A stretch of DNA of 14,128 bases, taken from contig DAIEML010000035.1 in NCBI GenBank assembly GCA_027349615.1, positions 1-14,128 of the forward strand, written 5' to 3'. The translations under genes and the position numbers were made by a program. Source of the DNA: Ignavibacteriales bacterium. Lineage in GTDB: Bacteria; Bacteroidota; Ignavibacteria; Ignavibacteriales; Ignavibacteriaceae. The notes beneath the pieces are model-generated. The model was not told where the DNA came from. It searched no databases and saw only the letters and a program-made list of their open reading frames with translations. This document shows, piece after piece, positions 1 through 8,159 of this stretch (position 1 is the stretch's first letter; each line of letters opens with the position of its first letter).

Positions 1-649
1 GTTTACTAAATACGGATATTCTACTCTTGGAATAATTGCAATAAGTGTGTTCATCATATTAGCTGTAAGTTTTTTTGTAAATGATTATTTTATAAAATTA
101 ATTTTAATCTTCATCCCGCTAATCTTTTTATTATTTTCACTTTACTTTTTTAGAGACCCAGATCGCACTACACCGCAAGGCGATAAAATTGTCGTCTCTC
201 CAGCTGATGGCAAAGTACTTTTTGTAAAAGAAGTTTTTGATAATAAATTTATCAACGGCAAAGCAAAACAAATTTCTATTTTCATGTCTCCCTTAGATGT
301 TCACGTAAACAGAATTCCAATTTCTGGAGAAGTTGAATATCTAAAATATTTTAAAGGCAAGTACATTGCTGCTTTTGAAGATAAAGCTTCTGAAGAAAAT
401 GAACGTGCCGAATTTGGCATTCAAAGTAAATTCGGAAAAATCTTTTTTACTCAAGTTGCAGGATTCATAGCCAGAAGAATTGTATTTAAAATTAAATCTG
501 GTGATTCGGTTAAAATTGGTGAACGTTTTGGAATGATAAAATTCGGAAGCAGATCTGATATTGTTGTTCCAGAAAATTGGCAGCCAAAAGTAAAAAAAGG
601 TGATCATGTGAAAGCGGGAGAAACAATTTTATTTGAGTTGACAAATTAA
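1..649 (+). CDS. psd: Phosphatidylserine decarboxylase proenzyme, start codon cut by window edge
   Basis: Converts phosphatidylserine to phosphatidylethanolamine at the inner membrane and needs autocatalytic cleavage to form a pyruvoyl group. The frame is open to base 2 and reads FTKYGYSTLG, a typical Psd N-terminus. Base 1 is G and fits the third base of an ATG lying just outside, so the full protein would be about 216 residues; the GTG at 47 is probably internal. In that numbering there is a hydrophobic stretch at about 10-50, then FRDPDR, SPADG (Asp about 69) and LDVHVNR (His about 102). The C-terminal FGSRSD carries the Gly-Ser cleavage pair (Ser about 184) that yields the pyruvoyl alpha chain. 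It belongs to the short Psd type of about 200-230 residues. pssA, the preceding step of the pathway, starts 3 bases after its stop codon, so the two are surely cotranscribed. Confidence 0.95.
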   Translation, partial: FTKYGYSTLGIIAISVFIILAVSFFVNDYFIKLILIFIPLIFLLFSLYFFRDPDRTTPQGDKIVVSPADGKVLFVKEVFDNKFINGKAKQISIFMSPLDVHVNRIPISGEVEYLKYFKGKYIAAFEDKASEENERAEFGIQSKFGKIFFTQVAGFIARRIVFKIKSGDSVKIGERFGMIKFGSRSDIVVPENWQPKVKKGDHVKAGETILFELTN

Positions 650-652
650 AAA

Positions 653-1372
653 ATGAATCGTTTTAGATTGACTCCTTCTGTTATTCCAAATTTATTTACA
701 GCAATGAATATGTTTTGCGGTTTCCTTTCAATCATCAACGCAAGCCAGGAAAGATATTCTTATGCAGCATGGCTAATTGTAATTGCAGCAATCTTTGATG
801 CGCTTGACGGAATGATGGCAAGATTAACAAACTCCAGCAGCGAACTTGGAGTTGAACTAGATTCATTATCAGATGTTATTAGTTTTGGCGCAGCACCGGC
901 ATTTTTAATTTATGAGATTCAATTAATTAATTATAATTCAATTGGCGTAATCATAAGTTCGCTAATTATGATTGCCGGCGGATTCAGATTGGCAAGGTTT
1001 AATGTTCAACTTGTCGGTTTTAGTAAAGAATATTTTAAAGGCCTGCCAATTCCATCTTCAGCAATAACTCTGGCTGCTTTTATTTTATCTTTTTATAAAA
1101 GTGGTGTTGGAATTGAAGCTCCTTATTCTTCATTAACAATTCCATTAGTTTTTGTTTTATCAATTTTGATGGTCAGTTCAATTAAATATGATACTCTTCC
1201 AAAGTTTAGTTTAAATGGAATAAAAGATAAACCGTTTCACTTTGGTTTTGTTATACTTTCATTAATTATCTTAATTTTGACCTCAGGCAAGGCATTGTTC
1301 TTTATCTTTGTTTTCATCATTCTATTTGGTATTTTTCGTCATCTTTTTTATTTGTTAGCTAAAAAATTTTGA
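653..1372 (+). CDS. pssA: CDP-diacylglycerol--serine O-phosphatidyltransferase
   Basis: Makes phosphatidylserine from CDP-diacylglycerol and serine in the membrane, the substrate of the adjacent Psd. The CDP-alcohol phosphatidyltransferase signature DG(x)2AR(x)8G(x)3D(x)3D is complete: D52 G53, A56 R57, G66, D70 and D74. The 239 residues are mostly hydrophobic, with about six to eight membrane segments, as expected for this family. A further conserved motif, GGFRLARFN, follows at about residues 109-117. The ATG lies 3 bases after the psd stop, so psd-pssA form a two-step phosphatidylethanolamine module. No terminator is visible in the 53 bases before purS, so the operon may continue. Confidence 0.95.
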   Translation: MNRFRLTPSVIPNLFTAMNMFCGFLSIINASQERYSYAAWLIVIAAIFDALDGMMARLTNSSSELGVELDSLSDVISFGAAPAFLIYEIQLINYNSIGVIISSLIMIAGGFRLARFNVQLVGFSKEYFKGLPIPSSAITLAAFILSFYKSGVGIEAPYSSLTIPLVFVLSILMVSSIKYDTLPKFSLNGIKDKPFHFGFVILSLIILILTSGKALFFIFVFIILFGIFRHLFYLLAKKF

Positions 1373-1425
1373 TGAATTTTTCTCACATTACTAATTAAAA
1401 AAATTAAAGATTTTAGGTATTTATT

Positions 1426-1677
1426 TTGTTCAAAGCAAAAGTAATAATCAAACGAAGACCTTCTATTTTAGATCCGCAAGGAGTTGCTGTCGAAAAAGGA
1501 GCTTTCCATCTTGGGCTTAAAAATATAAAAGAAACAAGAATTGGAAAGTATATTGAATTTACTGTAGATACTAAAGACAAAGCAGCTGCGGAAAAAGAAG
1601 TAAAAGAATATTGTACAAAATTGCTGGCAAACCCAATTATGGAAGATTTTGAATTCACTTTGGAAAATTCTAAATGA
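1426..1677 (+). CDS. purS: Phosphoribosylformylglycinamidine synthase subunit PurS
   Basis: Small structural subunit of the three-part FGAM synthase (PurS, PurQ, PurL) in purine synthesis; it bridges PurL and the glutaminase PurQ. The 83 residues match family length. The N-terminus ([17 protein letters not shown]) and the middle ([11 protein letters not shown]) are typical of PurS, as is the closing run of residues around NPIMEDF. The start is TTG at 1426: an in-frame TAG at 1414-1416 rules out a longer protein, and the first in-frame ATG is near the C-terminus. An AGG lies about 9 bases upstream. Its stop overlaps the purQ start in an ATGA, implying translational coupling with its partner. 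Confidence 0.92.
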   Translation: MFKAKVIIKRRPSILDPQGVAVEKGAFHLGLKNIKETRIGKYIEFTVDTKDKAAAEKEVKEYCTKLLANPIMEDFEFTLENSK

Positions 1678-2369
1678 AACCAAAATTTGGTGTAGTTGTT
1701 TTTCCTGGCTCTAATTGTGATCATGATGCTTATTATGCTTTAAAAAAAATTATGAGTGTTGATGTTACCTTTTTATGGCATAAAGAAAATGATTTGCAAA
1801 ATTCTAATGTTATAATTCTACCTGGCGGATTTTCTTACGGAGATTATTTGCGCTGCGGTGCTATTGCCAGATTTTCTCCTATTATGAATTCGGTTGTTGA
1901 TTTTGCAAATAGAGGCGGATATGTTGTTGGGATATGCAACGGGTTTCAAGTTCTTCTAGAAGCTGGCTTACTGCCTGGTGTTATGATTAGAAATAAATCA
2001 TTAAAATTTGTTTGTAAGGATATTTATTTAAGAATTGAAAATAAAAACACAATTTTTACTTCCGGCATAGGATTAGAGCGACCGATGAAAATTCCTATTG
2101 CGCATGGTGAAGGAAATTATTTTGCTGATGATGAAACATTAAAAGAACTTATGGATAATAATCAAATAGCATTTAAATATACTTCATCAGGCGGTTTGTT
2201 GGACGATGAATCAAATCCAAATGGTTCAACAATGAATATTGCAGGTATTACAAATAAAAAAGGAAATGTTCTCGGATTAATGCCGCATCCGGAACGTGCT
2301 TGCGATCCTGTTCTTGGTAAATCTGATGGTAAAATATTTTTTGACTCAATCTTAAATAATTTAAATTAA
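1674..2369 (+). CDS. purQ: Phosphoribosylformylglycinamidine synthase glutaminase subunit PurQ
   Basis: Class I glutamine amidotransferase that releases ammonia from glutamine for PurL in the fourth step of purine synthesis. The 231 residues contain FPGSNCDHD near the N-terminus, the [16 protein letters not shown] block (about 50-65), the nucleophile Cys88 in GICNGFQ, and the triad partners His204 and Glu206 in PHPERA. All three catalytic residues are intact. It overlaps purS by four bases. purL is not in the window, so the large subunit must come from elsewhere on the chromosome. tatA follows after only 13 bases, placing purine and Tat genes on one likely transcript. Confidence 0.96.
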   Translation: MKPKFGVVVFPGSNCDHDAYYALKKIMSVDVTFLWHKENDLQNSNVIILPGGFSYGDYLRCGAIARFSPIMNSVVDFANRGGYVVGICNGFQVLLEAGLLPGVMIRNKSLKFVCKDIYLRIENKNTIFTSGIGLERPMKIPIAHGEGNYFADDETLKELMDNNQIAFKYTSSGGLLDDESNPNGSTMNIAGITNKKGNVLGLMPHPERACDPVLGKSDGKIFFDSILNNLN

Positions 2370-2382
2370 TTTAGGTGACTCA

Positions 2383-2580
2383 ATGTTTGACAATATGGGC
2401 ATGGGCGAACTTTTAATAATATTACTTGTTGTTTTAGTTCTTTTTGGTTCCAAAAAAATTCCTGATCTTGCTCAAGGACTTGGAAAAGGTATAAGAGAAT
2501 TCAAGAAAGCAATGCGAGATGTTCAAGAAGATATAAAAATTCCGGATAATGAAAAGAAAAGTGAAACCGATAAAAAGTAA
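2383..2580 (+). CDS. tatA: Twin-arginine translocase TatA/TatE-family subunit, copy 1
   Basis: Pore-forming component of the Tat system, which exports folded proteins across the inner membrane. The 65 residues have the TatA plan: one short N-terminal membrane helix (about 10-22), the FG hinge (21-22), an amphipathic helix starting [13 protein letters not shown], and a charged tail. Residue 9, just before the membrane helix where E. coli TatA has a key polar Gln, is Glu. A ribosome binding sequence AGGTGA sits at 2373-2378, well spaced from the ATG. A second copy follows after 61 bases. No TatC gene is present in this window. TatB is less likely, because the protein is short and lacks a long C-terminal extension. 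Confidence 0.93.
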   Translation: MFDNMGMGELLIILLVVLVLFGSKKIPDLAQGLGKGIREFKKAMRDVQEDIKIPDNEKKSETDKK

Positions 2581-2641
2581 TTCAAATTTGAATTAAGTAA
2601 ATCAATAAAAGAAATTTTCATAAATATTTTTAGGAAAAATA

Positions 2642-2836
2642 ATGTTAGAAGATCTTAGCTTTGGTAAATTATTAATTATTTTGCTTGTAGTAATGGTATT
2701 ATTCGGTGCTAAAAAAATTCCTGATCTTGCTCAAGGGCTTGGGAAAGGAATTCGTGAGTTCAAAAAAGCATTAAAAGATGACGACACCTCATCGGATAAT
2801 CAAGAAAAAAAATCTGAGAACAAGCAAGTTCCATAA
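2642..2836 (+). CDS. tatA: Twin-arginine translocase TatA/TatE-family subunit, copy 2
   Basis: Second TatA-type Tat subunit, 64 residues with the same architecture as copy 1: membrane helix about 10-22, FG hinge, amphipathic helix, charged disordered tail. Over residues 8-43 it is identical to copy 1 at 33 of 36 positions, so this is a tandem duplication. The differences are E9 to K9, L18 to M and S23 to A. The tails after residue 44 have diverged freely. The Lys at position 9, at the mouth of the membrane helix, is unusual for TatA. An AGG at 2632-2634 serves the ATG. It may act as a TatE-like auxiliary or a TatB-like partner; the sequence does not decide this. Confidence 0.9.
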   Translation: MLEDLSFGKLLIILLVVMVLFGAKKIPDLAQGLGKGIREFKKALKDDDTSSDNQEKKSENKQVP

Positions 2837-2911
2837 TATTTTATCTTTCAAATAAATTTCTTAACCAATTTAATACTGCATATATTTACTTATTAAACTG
2901 CGGGATTATCA

Positions 2912-4339
2912 TTGCTGCCGTATAAAAATTTTTCTCAAAAGCTCAGTCAAATAAAAGATGGAAAACTTTCACTTGTAGAAAATGTAAATTATTTTCTAAA
3001 TCGAATTCAAGTGAATAAGCATCTTAATGCATATAATTTTGTTTTTAGCGAAGAAGCTGTAAATAATGCAAAAGTAATTGAGAGGAAAATAAAAAACGGA
3101 AATCATGGCAAACTTGCTGGGATGGTAATTGCAATTAAAGATGTCCTTTCTGTAAAAGATAAACCAAATACGTGCTCATCAAAAATTTTAAAAGATTTTA
3201 CAGCAATTTACAATGCAACTGCTATCCAAAAATTACTAATTGAAGATGCGATTATCATTGGTAAAACAAACTGCGATGAGTTTGCAATGGGCTCTTCAAA
3301 TGAAAATTCTGCTTTTGGAAATGTTTTAAATCCAGTTGATAACAAAAGAGTTCCTGGCGGATCAAGTGGCGGCTCAGCCGCTGCAGTAGCCGCTGAACTT
3401 TGTGATGCTGCATTGGGAACTGATACTGGCGGTTCTATAAGACAACCAGCATCGTTCTGCGGAGTTTTCGGTTTGAAACCAACTTACGGTAGAGTTTCAA
3501 GATTTGGATTAACCGCTTTTGCTTCTTCATTTGATTCAATCGGACCATTTACAACTAACACTGAGGATGCAGCCCTAATTCTTGAAGCTATTTCAGGCTG
3601 GGATGGAAACGATTCTACATCATCAAAAAATTATGTCCCAAAATTTTCAAATGAAATAGCACTAAACGAAAAAAAATTAAAACTTGGTTTTGCTAGAGAA
3701 TATTTTGGCGATGGAATTTCACCTGAAGTAAAATCCACAATTGAAAATTTAATTGAAAAATTAAAACAGCAAGGATTTGAAATTCAAGAAATTCATCTTC
3801 CACATTCTGAATACACAATCGCAACGTATTACATTTTAACAACCGCCGAAGCTTCATCAAATCTTGCAAGATTTGATGGTACAAGATATGGATACAGATC
3901 GCAGGAAAGCTCATCACTTATTGATATGTATAAATCTTCCCGCTCGGAAGGATTTGGCAGTGAAGTAAAAAGAAGAATTATGCTTGGCACTTATGTTTTA
4001 TCGGCAGGTTATTACGATGCGTATTATCGCAAAGCTCAAAAAGTTAGAAGAATTATTAAACAAGATTTAGATGAAGCATTTAAAAAAGTTGATATTATCT
4101 TAACTCCAACTTCACCAACAACAGCTTTTAAAATTGGCGAGAAAACAACTGATCCACTCGAAATGTATTTATCAGATATTTATACAACATCAGCTAACCT
4201 TGCAGGAATACCAGGAATCAATATTCCTATTGGGAAAGATTCTACAGGTTTACCAATTGGTATGCAACTTATGGCAAATCAATTTAATGAAATTGATTTG
4301 TTAAAGATGAGTTATTTTATTCAGGAAAAATTACTTTAA
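2912..4339 (+). CDS. gatA: Aspartyl/glutamyl-tRNA(Asn/Gln) amidotransferase subunit A
   Basis: Glutaminase subunit of GatCAB, which converts Glu-tRNA(Gln) or Asp-tRNA(Asn) to the amidated form in organisms lacking the matching synthetase. The 475 residues show the complete amidase signature: K76 in AIKDV, the cis-Ser S151 in PGGSSGGSAAA, and the nucleophile S175 in DTGGSIRQPAS. The C-terminal LPIGMQL motif is also present. The start is TTG at 2912, since the first in-frame ATG (about residue 71) would remove the fold's N-terminus; a GGG lies about 7 bases upstream. gatB and gatC are not in the window. It sits 75 bases after tatA copy 2 and ends 10 bases from the convergent transporter gene. 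Confidence 0.95.
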   Translation: MLPYKNFSQKLSQIKDGKLSLVENVNYFLNRIQVNKHLNAYNFVFSEEAVNNAKVIERKIKNGNHGKLAGMVIAIKDVLSVKDKPNTCSSKILKDFTAIYNATAIQKLLIEDAIIIGKTNCDEFAMGSSNENSAFGNVLNPVDNKRVPGGSSGGSAAAVAAELCDAALGTDTGGSIRQPASFCGVFGLKPTYGRVSRFGLTAFASSFDSIGPFTTNTEDAALILEAISGWDGNDSTSSKNYVPKFSNEIALNEKKLKLGFAREYFGDGISPEVKSTIENLIEKLKQQGFEIQEIHLPHSEYTIATYYILTTAEASSNLARFDGTRYGYRSQESSSLIDMYKSSRSEGFGSEVKRRIMLGTYVLSAGYYDAYYRKAQKVRRIIKQDLDEAFKKVDIILTPTSPTTAFKIGEKTTDPLEMYLSDIYTTSANLAGIPGINIPIGKDSTGLPIGMQLMANQFNEIDLLKMSYFIQEKLL

Positions 4340-4349
4340 TTTTTAAATT

Positions 4350-6344
4350 TTAAACTCTAATCGGTAAAATTACGAACGGAATTCCCTGCCTATAAAATTT
4401 CCGCTGCACCGCAAAAACAATATAATTGTGAAGCCATTTCGTCATGAATGATTCTTCAGGAAAAACCAGTTGACCGCCGAAGAAAACAACGTTGTGAAAT
4501 TTAGCAGTAATTTTAGGGACAAGATTATTTATTTCGTCAACAATATCAGTTCCAACTGAAGTAAAAGCTTCAGCATAATAATTATGCTCTTTCATATATT
4601 TTACATAACGATTAGCTTCAGAATCAATATGCTTGTCAAGGTTTTCAATTTCATCAGCACCTTTAAAGTTTCCTGCATCTACAGAACCAACTTGGAGAAA
4701 AACATAATTTTTATAAGTTCCGCCAAACAAACGAAAAACACTTAATAAAGTATGCAGTCCTAATCCATTAAAACCATTCACTAAAATCGCTGCTGTTTTA
4801 CCTTTCGGATCAAATTGCGGTTCTTCTTTGGATTCATCATTACCTTCGCCTTGAATATTATAAATTGATGCTTCTACAGAATCTACAATTGTGTCCAACC
4901 TTCTTAAAAGATCTGCAGCAATTAAATAATGTTTTTTGATGATTAAGGTAAGCGAAACAAGTCCGGCAGTAATTACTAATGTTATCCAACCGCCTTCACC
5001 GAATTTGATTATGAGCACTGAAATTAAAATGAAAGAAGTTAAAATTAATCCAATTCCATTTAAAGATAATTTTCTAAACCAATTTTTTTCAGAATTCCTT
5101 ACTTGCCACCAATGTTTTACCATCCCTAATTGAGATAAACTAAATGTTATAAAAACATTAATACTATAAAGTACAATTAAAAAATCAACTGAACCTTTTG
5201 AAACAAGCATCATAATCAAAGAAGTAATTCCCATTAAAAGGATGCCATTTTGAGTTACGAGTCTATCGCTTAGCATTGCAAATCGTGTTGGGAACCATCT
5301 ATCTAAAGCCATATTTGCCAAAACTCGCGGGCCATCTAAAAATCCAGTTTGTGCAGCTATGAATAAAAGAATTGCTTCGGAAAGCAAAGTGATTAGGACA
5401 AAAAAGAAACCGATATGCCCTCCCCAATTTGCAGACATATTAGTAAATAAAATTGCATTTAATGTTTTGCCTGGCTGATCTTCAACTTTAAATAAAAGAT
5501 AAGCGATCATTAATCCAATTACAGTTATTGAAAGAGAAAATGCCATGTAATGCATTGTTCTTTTTGCTGTTGCTACCCTTGGTTCTCTAAGAATTGGAAG
5601 TCCGTTACTTACAGCTTCAATTCCAGTAAAAGTACCGGCGCCCATACTGTAAGCTCTCATCACTATAAACAATACTCCAAACAAGCCTAAAGTTCCAAAA
5701 GATTTTGAAAGTTCTTGTCCTGTTGCATTATATACTTCATGGAATTTTATCGCATGAGAAACTATTGCATAGACAATTGCAAATAAATGTGTAAAGACAA
5801 AAAGAAGAAAAACCGGAACCAGTGGAATTACAGCTTCTTTAATTCCTCTTAAATTTAAAAGTAATAAAACTATAACTCCAAATACTGCGAACTCCAATTT
5901 ATAAGTATACCAATTTTTAGGCAAAAAGCTAAAAATTGCATCGGCACCGCTGGCAATGGAAATTGTAATTGTAAGGACATAATCAATTAGAAGAGCACAA
6001 CCAGAAACCATACCAATATTTGGTGAAAGTAATTTACTAGCTACTAAATATCCACCCCCGCCGGATGGGAATAATTCAATGATATGAGAGTAGCTTGCAG
6101 CAATTATAAAAATTGTTATTCCAGTCCCAAGTGCGACAAATATACCAAGATATGGATGATTGCCTAACGCTTTAAATGCTTCGGCAGGACCATAACAAGA
6201 TGAGGAAAGTCCGTCTGAACCTAATCCAACCCAAGCTAAAAAAGCAATTAACGAAAGTTTGTGAAAAATCTTTTGATCATGCGGATCTCTTGCTCCGCCA
6301 ACAACAATTGTCTTAATTTTCTTTAAACCTTTAGAAGCATCCAT
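4350..6344 (-). CDS. KimA-like APC-superfamily transporter with cytosolic C-terminal domain (probable K+ importer)
   Basis: A 664-residue membrane protein with about 12 membrane segments (about 30-465) and a soluble C-terminal domain of about 190 residues. It resembles the potassium importer KimA more than amino-acid permeases. The motif GSDGLSSSCYG has D44 and Y51 spaced like KimA D36 and Y43. IDYVLTITIS has D121, Y122, T125 and S129, matching KimA D117, Y118, T121 and S125, as I recall its K+ site. T240 in GTFTGIEAVSNG fits KimA T230. The C-terminal domain (AAILVNGFNG onward) looks alpha/beta and could be the USP-like KimA domain. The ATG at 6344 has no evident Shine-Dalgarno sequence. It stands alone on this strand. 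Automatic annotation may call it an amino-acid permease; substrate is inferred. Confidence 0.8.
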   Translation of the reverse strand: MDASKGLKKIKTIVVGGARDPHDQKIFHKLSLIAFLAWVGLGSDGLSSSCYGPAEAFKALGNHPYLGIFVALGTGITIFIIAASYSHIIELFPSGGGGYLVASKLLSPNIGMVSGCALLIDYVLTITISIASGADAIFSFLPKNWYTYKLEFAVFGVIVLLLLNLRGIKEAVIPLVPVFLLFVFTHLFAIVYAIVSHAIKFHEVYNATGQELSKSFGTLGLFGVLFIVMRAYSMGAGTFTGIEAVSNGLPILREPRVATAKRTMHYMAFSLSITVIGLMIAYLLFKVEDQPGKTLNAILFTNMSANWGGHIGFFFVLITLLSEAILLFIAAQTGFLDGPRVLANMALDRWFPTRFAMLSDRLVTQNGILLMGITSLIMMLVSKGSVDFLIVLYSINVFITFSLSQLGMVKHWWQVRNSEKNWFRKLSLNGIGLILTSFILISVLIIKFGEGGWITLVITAGLVSLTLIIKKHYLIAADLLRRLDTIVDSVEASIYNIQGEGNDESKEEPQFDPKGKTAAILVNGFNGLGLHTLLSVFRLFGGTYKNYVFLQVGSVDAGNFKGADEIENLDKHIDSEANRYVKYMKEHNYYAEAFTSVGTDIVDEINNLVPKITAKFHNVVFFGGQLVFPEESFMTKWLHNYIVFAVQRKFYRQGIPFVILPIRV

Positions 6345-6458
6345 AGATAAAATAAATTTTATTTAATATTAATTATTGAAGAAAAAAGTGAAATGATAAT
6401 TTGTGCGGAAATTAAGATTCTGAAATCTTGCCGTTAAATAAAAATATTCCATGTTTAC

Positions 6459-6466
6459 CAAAATTA
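6459..6466 (-). promoter_or_regulatory. Possible TAnnTTTG -7 box for the transporter gene
   Basis: On the minus strand these bases read TAATTTTG, matching the Bacteroidota -7 consensus TAnnTTTG, about 115 bases before the transporter ATG. No TTTG element was found at the expected distance upstream, and such matches occur by chance in AT-rich DNA, so support is weak. Confidence 0.3.
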
Positions 6467-6570
6467 TTATATGCAAAAATAGAGTTAAAAAAAATTATTC
6501 CCAAAGTTATTGAATTAAAAGTGACTAACATTAAATAATCAAAAGTTTAAAAATTCAAACTGATTTTTCT

Positions 6571-6578
6571 TATCTTTG
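6571..6578 (+). promoter_or_regulatory. TAnnTTTG -7 box for sucD-ndk
   Basis: TATCTTTG matches the Bacteroidota -7 consensus TAnnTTTG and lies 37 bases before the sucD ATG, giving a leader of about 30 bases with AAAGGG at 6601-6606 as ribosome binding site. The -33 region shows only GTTTAA, so the upstream half is weak. The identical octamer precedes fabF. Confidence 0.6.
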
Positions 6579-6615
6579 TACAAAAATTTTTGAAAAATTT
6601 AAAGGGAAACCTTAG

Positions 6616-7620
6616 ATGAGTATTTTAGTCAACAAAAAGTCCCGACTTGTTGTTCAAGGAATAACCGGCGGAGAAGGTTCTTTTCATACTCAACAGATGA
6701 TTGAATATGGAACAAAAGTAGTAGCTGGCGTTACACCAGGAAAAGGTGGAACTGATTTTTTAGGAGTTCCAATTTTTAATACAGTTGAACAAGCTGTTAA
6801 AGAACAGAATGCTAACACTTCAGTAATTTTTGTACCACCTGCTTTTGCTAGTGATGCAATTTTAGAAGCAGCAAATGCTGGAATAAAAGTAATCATTTGT
6901 ATTACTGAAGGAATTCCCGCATCTGATATGGTTAAGGTTTATAATTCAATTAAAGATAAAGGCGTGGTATTAGTTGGTCCCAATTGCCCAGGAGTAATTT
7001 CACCCGGCAAAGCTAAAATTGGAATTATGCCTGGCTTCATTCATAAAGAAGGAAAGATTGGCGTTGTTTCACGCAGTGGAACTTTAACTTACGAAGCGGT
7101 AAAGCAGTTAACCGATGTAAAACTTGGTCAATCAACTTGCGTTGGAATCGGCGGCGATCCTGTAATCGGTTCAAGGTTTATAGATATAATAAAATTGTTT
7201 AATGATGATCCAGAAACCGAAGGAATTGTTATGATCGGTGAAATTGGCGGAACTGCTGAAGAAGAAGCAGCAGCATTCATTAAGAAATATGTTAACAAAC
7301 CAGTTGTAGGATTTATTGCTGGAAGAACAGCACCTCCAGGACGCAGAATGGGCCATGCCGGTGCAATTATTTCCGGCGGTAAAGGAACTGCTGCTGAAAA
7401 AATGGAAGCAATGAAAAAAGCAGGAATTAAAGTTATCGACAGTCCTGCTGAAATTGGTTCAACAATGATAAAAGCAATTGAAACATTAAAGAAAAAGACT
7501 GCGGACAAGAAAAAATCTGCTGTAAAGCCAGTAAAGAAATCAACAAAATCTATAGTTAAAAAGGATGTAAACATCAAAACTCAAAAAGCAGTTAAGAAAA
7601 TTGTTAAGAAGAAAAAATAA
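6616..7620 (+). CDS. sucD: Succinyl-CoA synthetase alpha subunit with lysine-rich C-terminal tail
   Basis: Alpha subunit of the TCA-cycle enzyme that interconverts succinyl-CoA and succinate with substrate-level phosphorylation. The CoA-binding N-terminal domain begins with [11 protein letters not shown] (14-24). The ligase domain contains GPNCPG (121-126) and the phosphorylated His247 in [13 protein letters not shown]. The catalytic protein ends near residue 290, the usual family length. A further 44 residues (291-334) follow, 20 of them Lys, with Ala, Val, Ser and Thr, resembling histone H1-type or bacterial AlaLys-rich tails. The reading frame is continuous and ends in KKKK. No beta subunit gene (sucC) is adjacent. 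ndk follows after 28 bases, probably cotranscribed from the box at 6571. The core identification is firm; the tail's role is unknown. Confidence 0.94.
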   Translation: MSILVNKKSRLVVQGITGGEGSFHTQQMIEYGTKVVAGVTPGKGGTDFLGVPIFNTVEQAVKEQNANTSVIFVPPAFASDAILEAANAGIKVIICITEGIPASDMVKVYNSIKDKGVVLVGPNCPGVISPGKAKIGIMPGFIHKEGKIGVVSRSGTLTYEAVKQLTDVKLGQSTCVGIGGDPVIGSRFIDIIKLFNDDPETEGIVMIGEIGGTAEEEAAAFIKKYVNKPVVGFIAGRTAPPGRRMGHAGAIISGGKGTAAEKMEAMKKAGIKVIDSPAEIGSTMIKAIETLKKKTADKKKSAVKPVKKSTKSIVKKDVNIKTQKAVKKIVKKKK

Positions 7621-7648
7621 ATTTGATCATTAATAACTAGGAGAAAAC

Positions 7649-8080
7649 TTGAGTAATAGAACACTTGCAATTATTAAACCTGATGGCGTTAGAAAAAAAT
7701 TAATTGGACAAATTATCACAATAATTACTGAAGCCGGTTTCAAAATTAAAGCAATAAAAATGGTAAAACTGACGAAAGATTCAGCCGGCGGATTTTATGA
7801 AGTTCATAAAGAACGTGCATTCTTTAATGATTTAATTGAATATATGACTTCAGGACCATGCGTTCCGATCGCACTTGAAAAAGAAAATGCAGTTGCCGAT
7901 TTCAGAAAATTAATTGGCGCAACAGATCCGCTTCAAGCAGAAGAAGGAACCATTAGAAAACTTTATGCTGCAAACAAAGCTGAAAATGTTATTCACGGAT
8001 CAGATTCAGATGAGAATGCGGCGAATGAAATTTTACATTTTTTTTCAAGAAAAGAATTGTTAGAAAATTTCGGTTTATAA
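7649..8080 (+). CDS. ndk: Nucleoside diphosphate kinase
   Basis: Transfers the gamma phosphate between nucleoside triphosphates and diphosphates through a phospho-histidine, balancing NTP and dNTP pools in the cytosol. The 143 residues match family length. They open with [10 protein letters not shown] (5-14) and carry the signature [12 protein letters not shown] with catalytic His116. The start is TTG at 7649, placed by a strong AGGAG at 7639-7643; the first in-frame ATG would be residue 38 and would delete the first strand of the fold. It follows sucD closely, a sensible pairing because succinyl-CoA synthetase produces ATP or GTP. A strong hairpin with a U-tract begins 18 bases after the stop. 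Confidence 0.96.
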   Translation: MSNRTLAIIKPDGVRKKLIGQIITIITEAGFKIKAIKMVKLTKDSAGGFYEVHKERAFFNDLIEYMTSGPCVPIALEKENAVADFRKLIGATDPLQAEEGTIRKLYAANKAENVIHGSDSDENAANEILHFFSRKELLENFGL

Positions 8081-8098
8081 AAAATTATTTTAATTATT

Positions 8099-8144
8099 AA
8101 AGAATGACCTTTTCTTAAAAATTGGTCATTCTTTTTGTTTTTTT
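8099..8144 (+). terminator. Rho-independent terminator after ndk
   Basis: Perfect 11-base arms AAAGAATGACC (8099-8109) and GGTCATTCTTT (8124-8134) around a 14-base loop, followed by a T-run to 8144 interrupted by one G. Orientation and position fit the end of the sucD-ndk transcript. It ends only 15 bases before the namZ start, so it would also lie in the leader of any transcript entering namZ. Confidence 0.85.
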
Positions 8145-8159
8145 AGCTTGTTAAAAATT

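Larger units (their letters stand above)
6345..6615. other. Divergent intergenic region (271 bases)
   Basis: Very AT-rich spacer between the transporter gene (minus) and sucD (plus). It holds a good TAnnTTTG box for sucD and a weaker one for the transporter. No coding frame, RNA gene or riboswitch-like fold was recognised. A short palindrome (AAGATT, four bases, AATCTT at 6414-6429) is present but too small to interpret. Confidence 0.7.

Noticed and set aside
47..49. GTG as the start of psd
   Set aside because: The frame stays open to the window edge and the preceding codons encode a typical Psd N-terminus, so the real start is probably the codon whose last base is base 1.
6345..6470. Possible c-di-AMP (ydaO/kimA) riboswitch upstream of the KimA-like gene
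   Set aside because: The leader is almost pure A/T and lacks the conserved G-rich core segments and stems that this riboswitch requires.
7128..7577. 149-codon open frame on the minus strand inside sucD
   Set aside because: It lies antisense to a firmly identified SucD, its sequence is a Pro/Ile-rich mirror of sucD codons, and it has no family match or ribosome binding site.
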